DNA of 64,000 nucleotides from an uncultured Algibacter sp. (GTDB lineage Bacteria; Bacteroidota; Bacteroidia; Flavobacteriales; Flavobacteriaceae): NCBI GenBank assembly GCA_947502405.1, contig CANMZT010000004.1, positions 266,006 to 330,005 of the forward strand, read 5' to 3'. Shown piece by piece: positions 9,791 to 17,359 of this stretch (position 1 is its first letter; each line of letters starts with the position of its first letter). The notes under the pieces were generated by a model. It saw only the letters and a program-made list of their open reading frames with translations, ran no database searches and was not told where the DNA came from. The position numbers and the translations under genes were made by a program.

Positions 9791-11248
9791 TTATTGATTC
9801 AAATATGTGTTCACTGCAGAATTACGAGAAACCACATGATTCTTTAACTGATTTATAGCTGTTTGAAAATCAGCACTAGAATTCAAAAATGTGTAACCAT
9901 CTATTTCTGATGTGGCATACTGCTCAATTAAAGCGGCATATGAATCATAAAGTGTTTGTATACTAATAGCATTAAAAGGACCATCAATCACTTCTTGTAA
10001 ATATGCATCATACTTTGCCTTATAAACCTCATCTTGATATAAATATCCAATCAATGGCCATTGAGACGATGAAATATTTGAAAAATCCAAATTGGCAGAA
10101 CCCTGTCTTTTTCCTTCTTGAAGCGCCTCATTATTGTCCCATGGAATCCATGTTAGTTTGTTAGATTCAGGATTATTGTATAAATAATAATTATGTGTCA
10201 TACGTCCATAAGTATCCCAGTTTTGAATAACCGTATTAACCGCTAAATATTTTAAAAATACATCGGTATCAAAAACAGCTTCCAAGTTAGTTCTCCAGGT
10301 AGCCGCATCAGTTGTCCTGATATCATCATGTATTGCAGCTAATAATGCCTTTACATCCGAGAAGTCTGCTTCATCCTCATTGGTTTTCTTCACATATTCA
10401 TCTTCGTTATAAGTTCCAGTGGCAAAACTCGCTGCATCACCATCTGGTTTGTATAAATTCCCATCATCATTTATAAATTGTGTATCTAAAACACTACCAT
10501 CTACCTCTTCAACTAATGTATAAAGCCCAAAGTACTTAGGACCTTCTCCATAATCCACGTAAAGTGTGTAAAATGCTGTATGAGAACCCACTAATCCAGA
10601 ATTCCTAAACACATCACCAGCTACTTTTTCACGTAACATAGATCTATCGTCAAAGTTATTTTTTAGGCTAAACTTCTTAAAACCATAAAAGCGTTGGTTG
10701 TCTATCTGCGGATAATCATCTTCAAACTCATCAAAATCCAATTTAAATGATAATTTCAAAATACCGTTTCTCCAACTAGATTGCAAACTAGAGTTTCCTT
10801 TAAAACGAACTCCAACTCGATACCATTGTTTACCTCCGTAAAACACTTCAGCAGGAACAAATATTGGATCTTCATCAATTTCGGTTAAACCTCCACCTCC
10901 TGGTCTTCCACCACCAGAACCAAAAGTTCCGTAATTATCTGTCATATCGTCTAACATGCTTTTCCAACGCGCTTCTGTAATTACTATATCTAGCCTTTTA
11001 ACCGTATTATCTTCAAATACTTCATCAAAATTAGGATCTACATCTTTAGTGTGTGTTTCTGTAGTCCAATCTGTAGCTTCAAAGTCTTTATCGTCAATTT
11101 CAACTTCTTCCTCTTCTTCCTCCTCCTCTACCTCAACAATAATTTCTTCTGTTGTAGCATCTTCTTTACTACATGCTATAAGCGCTACTAAACAAAATAC
11201 TAGTAACGATGTTTTTACCATTACTTTAAATAAATTAACCATCTTCAT
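9791..11248 (-). CDS. CotH kinase family lipoprotein
   Basis: VRFKGNSSLQ..., SLKNNFDDRSMLREKVAGDVFRNSGL, NWDTYGRMTHNYYLYNNPESNKLTWIPWDNNEAL. Confidence 0.88.
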   Translation of the reverse strand: MKMVNLFKVMVKTSLLVFCLVALIACSKEDATTEEIIVEVEEEEEEEEVEIDDKDFEATDWTTETHTKDVDPNFDEVFEDNTVKRLDIVITEARWKSMLDDMTDNYGTFGSGGGRPGGGGLTEIDEDPIFVPAEVFYGGKQWYRVGVRFKGNSSLQSSWRNGILKLSFKLDFDEFEDDYPQIDNQRFYGFKKFSLKNNFDDRSMLREKVAGDVFRNSGLVGSHTAFYTLYVDYGEGPKYFGLYTLVEEVDGSVLDTQFINDDGNLYKPDGDAASFATGTYNEDEYVKKTNEDEADFSDVKALLAAIHDDIRTTDAATWRTNLEAVFDTDVFLKYLAVNTVIQNWDTYGRMTHNYYLYNNPESNKLTWIPWDNNEALQEGKRQGSANLDFSNISSSQWPLIGYLYQDEVYKAKYDAYLQEVIDGPFNAISIQTLYDSYAALIEQYATSEIDGYTFLNSSADFQTAINQLKNHVVSRNSAVNTYLNQ

Positions 11249-11274
11249 ATCATTAGTTTTTATTGTTATGAATG

Positions 11275-11302
11275 TTTAGATGCATGTATTTTTTTAAACT
11301 TG
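11275..11302 (-). promoter_or_regulatory. putative ECF-sigma promoter CAAGTTT-N12-GCATCTAAA
   Basis: Minus strand ACAAGTTTAAAAAAATACATGCATCTAAA, 26 nt upstream of CotH start. Confidence 0.75.
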
Positions 11303-11330
11303 TGATGCGCCATGTTAAAAAATTCACAAA

Positions 11331-11360
11331 AAAAAGACCCTCAATATTTTTGAAGGTCTA
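11331..11360 (-). terminator. terminator hairpin after Spy-like gene
   Basis: GACCCTCA-atattt-TTGAAGGTC flanked by A/T tracts. Confidence 0.5.
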
Positions 11361-11371
11361 AATACTATTAA

Positions 11372-11908
11372 TTAAGGTTGCTCTCGTGGTGGGCCATCCC
11401 TAAGCGGTCTATCTGGTGGTGAACGATCTGCATTTGGTCTATCCCCACGAGGACCTCTTTGATTTCCTGGACCCTTGTGTAGTGCATCATTTATAATTTT
11501 ACCAAAAATTTCTTTTTGTTCGGCATTACATAATTCCTGAACGCTCTTAAAATGTCTATAAACTTCTAAATCCTTCAATTTCTCTTTTTCTCCAATCAAT
11601 GAAGCAATAGAATCAATATTAGCATTCTCAAAAGAATCATTAGATAACCCTTTAAACAACTCATCTTTTAAGGATCGAATATCATCCGAAATACCTCGCA
11701 TCGTCCTACGGTGCTCTCTAGTTATTGCTCTAAATTGTTCTTTTTGATTATCATCAAAACCAAGCGCTTTAACCAAAAAAACTCCAGGAGGTTTTCTCTC
11801 TTTCAGTTCTTGTTTGTTTTCGCCGCTTCCTAAATAATTATAGAGAAAAAAAGCATTCACCATAATCAAAAAAAGAAGCAAAATGTATAAGGGTAAATTT
11901 TTACGCAT
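11372..11908 (-). CDS. Spy/CpxP-like periplasmic heavy-metal-sensor-type protein
   Basis: Single N-terminal TM; LGFDDNQKEQFRAITREHRRTMRGISDDIRSLKDELF; Pro/Arg-rich tail. Confidence 0.65.
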   Translation of the reverse strand: MRKNLPLYILLLFLIMVNAFFLYNYLGSGENKQELKERKPPGVFLVKALGFDDNQKEQFRAITREHRRTMRGISDDIRSLKDELFKGLSNDSFENANIDSIASLIGEKEKLKDLEVYRHFKSVQELCNAEQKEIFGKIINDALHKGPGNQRGPRGDRPNADRSPPDRPLRDGPPREQP

Positions 11909-11910
11909 AA

Positions 11911-12231
11911 TTAATTATTTAAAATAGAAGTATCATCATCACTAACAGATAAACCATAAGACTCTGCAAACTCACTAATATTGGCTTCATAAGCAGATGT
12001 CTCTTCAAGTTTAGTAAATGCAATAACATTTAAAACCACAACACACAGCAAAGTTGCTAGTTGTAGTTTTGGCGTAAACCAAGACCATACAGTTTGCACC
12101 TCCTCTTTTTCAGTAAATAAAACATTCATAGTTTTATCCTTAAAAAAAGGCGATACGTTAACCTTTTCTATACTTTCTAAAACATTTAAAGTTTCGTCAA
12201 TTTTGTTTTGTATGTTTCTATCTCTGTCCAT
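11911..12231 (-). CDS. small membrane protein, probable anti-sigma factor
   Basis: Directly downstream of sigma gene; one TM (LQLATLLCVVVLNVIAF). Confidence 0.55.
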   Translation of the reverse strand: MDRDRNIQNKIDETLNVLESIEKVNVSPFFKDKTMNVLFTEKEEVQTVWSWFTPKLQLATLLCVVVLNVIAFTKLEETSAYEANISEFAESYGLSVSDDDTSILNN

Positions 12232-12239
12232 ATCAAATA

Positions 12240-12267
12240 TTTAGATGCAACAAATTTTAAAAACTTG
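12240..12267 (-). promoter_or_regulatory. putative ECF-sigma promoter CAAGTTT-N12-GCATCTAAA
   Basis: Minus strand GCGCAAGTTTTTAAAATTTGTTGCATCTAAA between sigma stop and anti-sigma start. Confidence 0.7.
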
Positions 12268-12269
12268 CG

Positions 12270-12848
12270 CTAATAATTGTTTTTATAAAAATTCTCTAAA
12301 AGCTTCTGTAAATTCTTTTTTGCACGAAACATTAAAGACTCCACAGAACTCACACTTTTCTCAGTAATATCACTAATCTCTTGGTAACTTTTTCCGTCCA
12401 CTTTATGCAAAGTAAACACCACTTTTTGCGATTCAGGCAATTGATTTATGGCATAAAACAGCGTCTCACTTTTTTCTTTATTCTCTAAAATAATCCCAGG
12501 ATGATTCATCTCTGTAAAATAACTAGTTTTATCTACTGGAATCTCATTTCCTAAAATCGATTGCATAAATCCAAACCGCTTTTTCGTATTGCGTTTCCTA
12601 ATAAATTCCAAACATTTATTGGTTGTAATTCTATAAATCCAAGTCGATAATTTAGAATTCCCCTTAAACTTCCCTATAGAGTTAAACACCTCCACAAACA
12701 CCTCTTGCGCAATATCTTCGGCATCTTCTTTATTTGGCACAAACGAAATACACGTGGCAAAAACCTTCTGCTGAAAATCATCCAGCAACTTACCATAAGC
12801 ATTAGCGCTATGGTTACGTAATTCCACTATAAATTCGTTTTCCGTCAA
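12270..12848 (-). CDS. RNA polymerase sigma-70 family (ECF) factor
   Basis: NKEDAEDIAQEVFVEVFNSIGKFKGNSKLSTWIYRITTNKCLEFIRKR; sigma4 YQEISDITEKSVSSVESLMFRAKKNLQKLL; TTG start. Confidence 0.92.
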   Translation of the reverse strand: MTENEFIVELRNHSANAYGKLLDDFQQKVFATCISFVPNKEDAEDIAQEVFVEVFNSIGKFKGNSKLSTWIYRITTNKCLEFIRKRNTKKRFGFMQSILGNEIPVDKTSYFTEMNHPGIILENKEKSETLFYAINQLPESQKVVFTLHKVDGKSYQEISDITEKSVSSVESLMFRAKKNLQKLLENFYKNNY

Positions 12849-12872
12849 ATACCTAAATTAAACCTCTATAGG

Positions 12873-12900
12873 TTTAGATGCTTAAAAAAATTAAAACTTG
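12873..12900 (-). promoter_or_regulatory. putative ECF-sigma autoregulated promoter CAAGTTT-N12-GCATCTAAA
   Basis: Minus strand GCGCAAGTTTTAATTTTTTTAAGCATCTAAA upstream of sigma gene. Confidence 0.75.
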
Positions 12901-12923
12901 CGCTTTTTGCAAAATTTTTATTT

Positions 12924-13013
12924 GGGCGTTCCCCTAAAGGGTCAGGCTTTCCGTTCCAAGTCCTCGCACCTCCTTTGTCGGGCTGTGGGCTATCCACTAC
13001 AATCCTTAACGCT
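12924..13013 (-). repeat. structured intergenic repeat family, copy A
   Basis: Minus strand GCGTTAAGGATTG...GTGGATAGCCCACAGCCCGAC...GAAAGCCTGACCCTTTAGGGGAACGCCC; same family as copies B-E. Confidence 0.85.
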
Positions 13014-13296
13014 GGCAAGTCCGCTAAAGCAGTTTTTCAACCCAAGCAAAGATCCATTCCGCAAGACTAAGCAATTTACAGAAATAAATCATAAGCACTT
13101 AAATTACCCACCCACTTAATCCCCTCCAAACAGGGAAAACTTAAATGAGATATATTTTAGAAGTTAAAATAGAAACAAGAATCAAATCCAAAATTAAACA
13201 ATTTTAACCGTACCTTTGCCGTCAAATTTTTAACCAGTTCAATTTCGGTTAGCGTGCGTACTGCAAACTGCCACTGAACACTGAGTACTAACAAAA

Positions 13297-14511
13297 ATGC
13301 GCTTACACAGAAACCTTTGCTTCGCCGTTATAGACGGGTTAACTCAAATCTTTAACGAAGACAAATACGCCGATAAAGTTATCCAACAACTCCTAAAGCG
13401 AGACAAACGTTGGGGTTCTCGTGATAGAGGCTTTGTAGCCGAAACCACATACGACATCGTACGTTGGAAACGTCTATACGCAGAAATAGCAGAAGTAAAA
13501 GAACCTTTTGATCGTGATAATCTATGGCGCATGTTTGCCGTTTGGGCAACCCTAAAAGGGATCAAGTTACCAGACTGGAAATATTTTGAAAACACACCAG
13601 TACGTAAAATCAAAGGTCGTTTTGATGAGCTCTCGAAAATTAGAAAATTAAGAGAATCCATTCCAGATTGGATGGACGAAATAGGTTTAGCCGAATTAGG
13701 AGAAACCAAGTGGACCAAAGAAATAGCAATGCAAAACCAACAAGCAGAAGTTATTTTAAGAACCAACACTCTTAAAACCACCAAAGAAAATTTACAAAAC
13801 ATTTTAGCTGATGCAGGTATAGAAACCGAATTCATAAAAGGCTATGACGTTGCATTAAAATTAGTTGAGCGTGCTAATGTATTTGTAACCGATGCTTTTA
13901 AAAAAGGGTATTTTGAGGTGCAAGATGCCTCCTCACAATTAGTGGCCGATTTTCTAGATGTAGCACCTGGCATGAAAGTGGTAGATACCTGTGCAGGCGC
14001 AGGCGGAAAAACATTACACATAGCTTCCTTAATGGAAAACAAAGGGCAAATTGTGGCTATGGACATTTACGAAAGCAAGCTAAAAAAGTTAAAAATAAGA
14101 GCTCGCAGAAACGGTGTACACAACGTAGATTTAAAAGTAATAGATTCTACAAAACCAATAAAAAAATTATATAATAAAGCAGACCGTGTGTTAATAGACG
14201 CTCCATGTTCGGGGTTAGGGGTACTACGTAGAAATCCAGACGCTAAATGGAAACTTGAACCTGAGTTTATAGATAGAATTAGAGTTACCCAACAAGAGGT
14301 TTTGCAACAATATTCTAGAATGGTAAAAGAAGGCGGTAAATTAGTTTACGCCACTTGTTCTGTATTACCATCAGAAAATCAAGATCAAGTAAAAGCCTTT
14401 TTAAAATCTGAAGTTGGTGCAAATTTTGAGTTGATAAAAGACAAAAAAATTCTAGCCCACGAAAATGGTTATGATGGGTTTTATATGGCGTTATTGGAAA
14501 GAAATTTATAG
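13297..14511 (+). CDS. RsmB/NOP2/Sun-family RNA (cytosine-C5) methyltransferase
   Basis: VVDTCAGAGGKTLHIASLM, DAPCSGLGVLRRNPDAKW, YATCSVLPSENQDQV. Confidence 0.92.
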   Translation: MRLHRNLCFAVIDGLTQIFNEDKYADKVIQQLLKRDKRWGSRDRGFVAETTYDIVRWKRLYAEIAEVKEPFDRDNLWRMFAVWATLKGIKLPDWKYFENTPVRKIKGRFDELSKIRKLRESIPDWMDEIGLAELGETKWTKEIAMQNQQAEVILRTNTLKTTKENLQNILADAGIETEFIKGYDVALKLVERANVFVTDAFKKGYFEVQDASSQLVADFLDVAPGMKVVDTCAGAGGKTLHIASLMENKGQIVAMDIYESKLKKLKIRARRNGVHNVDLKVIDSTKPIKKLYNKADRVLIDAPCSGLGVLRRNPDAKWKLEPEFIDRIRVTQQEVLQQYSRMVKEGGKLVYATCSVLPSENQDQVKAFLKSEVGANFELIKDKKILAHENGYDGFYMALLERNL

Positions 14512-14677
14512 TTTATACTTTTAAATTAAGTTTTAAAAACCACTGTGTATAATTCTTTAAAGCTTGCTGTATCAGGCTTTTTTTGTATTTTCTTTCCTCC
14601 TAATTTGGCTGAATAGTTACATTTTTTTAACTATATTTATAACTTTACTTACAAAACACCTTTTTTATTTTATAACT

Positions 14678-16819
14678 ATGAAAAAGTCTCTACTTTTATT
14701 TTTTGGTTTAGTTATTTCTCCTTTCCTTTTTGGTCAAACAACTACAAGTAATTCTTCTAACCTTGGTCAATCAGGGCCTGATTTAGAAACTATATTTGCC
14801 TCTTTCGAAAGTTCGCAAGAATTTGTAGAAGAGATGTATGCCTTGGTAGTATCTTATGAACTACAATCGTATACTTGGCAAGAATATCTTTTGGGTGATG
14901 ATGGCTTTATAGATACTGCTTGGAAAGTAAGTAGAGATATTGATGCAGGAAATTTAGATTTAGTTATAGTAGATAACTTTACCTACTTTAATAATCTTCG
15001 TAATTCTGAATTTGGATCAGCATCAGCAAATCTAGAAAACCCTAACAGTCTTTTTGGACAAAGACCTGGTTTATGGGATGGTAGTATACATGGTATTAAT
15101 AAAGCCAATACTGTAATACAAAATATAGACCTATTGGTAAATGCTACGCAAGCAGAAAAAGACGTTATTCTTGGGCAAGCGTATTTTTTTAGAGCATTTT
15201 TTCATAATGAAATAATGAAGTTTTGGGGACGCTTTCCTTATATTATGGAAGTTTTTGATGCTGATGACATAGAAATATCTACACCACGTCCAGAAACATA
15301 CAAGGAAGTTGCTTTGCTGGCTAATGAAGACTATAGGAAAGCTGCAGAATTACTACCTAAAGATTGGGATGAAGAAGCTTATGGACAGGCTACAATCGGA
15401 GAGAATAAAAATAAACTTACTAAAGGAATAGCGTATGCTTTTCAAGGTAAAAACCTACTTCTAGCTGCAAGCCCATTAATGTTTTATAATAATAGTTCTG
15501 GTATTAATACCTATAACTACGATATTGAATTATGCAATATGGCTGTTGATGCTTTTGCAGAAATTCTTAAATTAAAAGATGAAGGTTATTATTCTTTAAC
15601 TTCTTGGGAAAATTACGATGAAGTTTTCTGGAAGACGCCTTTTATAAACACTTTGCCAGGTAGTACCGAATTCATCTTTTCAGCAATTTCAAGTAATAAG
15701 TTGCAAGTCCAAAGATTTATGACATCTGGTGTACCTAGAGCCATTCATACTGCCTCTTCTGGGAATGAAGTTGTTAGTCCTACACATAATTATATTCATT
15801 CCAATTTTGGAATGGCTAATGGGCTTTCTATAGAAGATGATCTTTCTGGTAATTTTGGCACACCAACTTATAATCCTAATAAGCCTTTCGAGAATCGTGA
15901 CCCACGTTTTTATAAATGGCATATTATTGATGGACAAGTTATAGATTCTGAAGCTGGCGATCCGCATAAAACAGCACAACTTTGGTATGTATCTTCAGAT
16001 AACAAAGGTGTTCATCGTAGTAATGGTAATGAAAATGTAAAAATATTAAATACAACAGGATATATACGTACTAAATTCTACCCTAAAATTGATGGTAGAT
16101 ACCATAGCAGATGGAATAATATTATAGGCCAATATTATGGTATGCGAATGCATATGAGACTTACAGATGTTTACCTAATGTATGCAGAAGCATTACATGC
16201 ATCTAATGGAGCAACAACAGCTCCAGCTTCTTATAACTTAACAGCAGAAACCGCTATTAATTTATTTCGTGCTAGAGCGGGTATTCCTAATGTAAACCCC
16301 AATATAGTTTCAGATAACAACAAGTTTATGGATGAATTAAGAAGAGAAAGAGCTGTAGAAATGTCATATGAAGGACACAGATGGGTAGATATTCGTCGTT
16401 GGGGTATTGCTCATGAAGATAAGTATAGAATAAAAACAGAATTAAATTTTGACGAGAATTGGACATTCTTTAACGAATCTGTATTAGTAGAAAGGGTATG
16501 CGAATATCCAAAACATTATTGGTTACCTTTTCGCCCATTTCGAATAAAATATCCTGAAGGTTTTCCTCAAAACCCAGGTTGGGAAAATATTGTTTTGTCT
16601 GTAAAAGATGTTACTAATAAAAAGGATAATCTGTTGGTATATCCCAACCCTTCTTCTGGTTTATTTAAAATTTCTGAGAATATTAAATATTCAATTTATG
16701 ATATTACAGGTAGATTAATTCTTTCTGGAAAAGGAAAAACAATTGATTTATCTACCCAAGAAGAAGGAGTATACTTTCTTCGTTATAATGGAAATACAAA
16801 GTCTATTATTAAATACTAA
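14678..16819 (+). CDS. RagB/SusD-family protein with C-terminal T9SS sorting domain
   Basis: FFRAFFHNEIMKFWGRFPYI, NLFRARAGIPNV, LRRERAVEMSYEGHRWVDIRRWG; C-term LLVYPNPSSGLFKI...EEGVYFLRYNG; start at internal ATG 14678 gives signal peptide. Confidence 0.88.
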   Translation: MKKSLLLFFGLVISPFLFGQTTTSNSSNLGQSGPDLETIFASFESSQEFVEEMYALVVSYELQSYTWQEYLLGDDGFIDTAWKVSRDIDAGNLDLVIVDNFTYFNNLRNSEFGSASANLENPNSLFGQRPGLWDGSIHGINKANTVIQNIDLLVNATQAEKDVILGQAYFFRAFFHNEIMKFWGRFPYIMEVFDADDIEISTPRPETYKEVALLANEDYRKAAELLPKDWDEEAYGQATIGENKNKLTKGIAYAFQGKNLLLAASPLMFYNNSSGINTYNYDIELCNMAVDAFAEILKLKDEGYYSLTSWENYDEVFWKTPFINTLPGSTEFIFSAISSNKLQVQRFMTSGVPRAIHTASSGNEVVSPTHNYIHSNFGMANGLSIEDDLSGNFGTPTYNPNKPFENRDPRFYKWHIIDGQVIDSEAGDPHKTAQLWYVSSDNKGVHRSNGNENVKILNTTGYIRTKFYPKIDGRYHSRWNNIIGQYYGMRMHMRLTDVYLMYAEALHASNGATTAPASYNLTAETAINLFRARAGIPNVNPNIVSDNNKFMDELRRERAVEMSYEGHRWVDIRRWGIAHEDKYRIKTELNFDENWTFFNESVLVERVCEYPKHYWLPFRPFRIKYPEGFPQNPGWENIVLSVKDVTNKKDNLLVYPNPSSGLFKISENIKYSIYDITGRLILSGKGKTIDLSTQEEGVYFLRYNGNTKSIIKY

Positions 16820-16985
16820 AACTCATTTTTAAATTCAAAAATCAAAAATTAAATATTGATGGAGATAATACAAAAATGAAGAAAGTAGAAATCGCATCAA
16901 GTCTTTTCCTTTTTAGTTAATTAGTGTGATGTATCAATCATCCCTAATTTCGACATGATAAAAAGTTTGGTTAAAAACAAACCTA

Positions 16986-17097
16986 GGCGGATAAGTGTGT
17001 TAGGGATTGAGGTATTTGTTGAAGCTCTTTTTGTGTTGTTGCACCTATGCAACACAAAAAAGCGACTGCCGAAAGCCCGACCCTTGTAGTAACGCCC
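16986..17097 (+). repeat. structured intergenic repeat family, copy B
   Basis: GGCGGATAAGTGTGTTAGGGATTG...GAAAGCCCGACCCTTGTAGTAACGCCC. Confidence 0.8.
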
Positions 17098-17359
17098 AAA
17101 AAAATAAAATCATTAGACTTTTTCAATGTAAAAAACATTTTTAAAGCTGTGCGATTCTTAATTTTTTATTACTTTTTTTGATAGAAATCACAAAATTAGG
17201 CTTCAAAAAAATCAATCAGCTAATACTTCAAGAATAGTATCCCGCTTCTTAACAATTAACATTATTTTTGCATCTAAACGCTATAAAAACAAGCACTTAG
17301 ATCAGCGCGATATTCTTATAGTTTAAATTATAAATTGCACATTTTTATATAATACTTAT

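Noticed and set aside
11100-11150. Low-complexity CTTCTTCCTCCTCC tract
   Set aside because: Encodes the acidic Glu-rich linker after the CotH lipobox; a common post-lipobox feature.
12898-13119. ORF 12898-13119 and similar ORFs at 22770-23054, 22936-23238, 50128-50424, 50189-50431, 55611-55892 sharing peptides such as GQAFRSKSSHLLCRAVGYPLQSLT
   Set aside because: These are translations of the structured intergenic repeat family (mostly antisense), not real proteins; the nucleotide fold, not the frame, is conserved.
13255-13294. ACTGCAAACTGCCACTGAACACTGAGTACTAAC just before the RNA methyltransferase gene (and a similar stretch near 55745)
   Set aside because: Looks like a short simple repeat of CTGNAAACTG type; too short to support a claim.
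17250-17285. TATTTTTGCATCTAAAC before the glycosidase gene resembling the ECF -10 box
   Set aside because: No CAAGTTT at 12-nt spacing; better explained as a housekeeping TAnnTTTG promoter with coincidental downstream GCATCTAAA.
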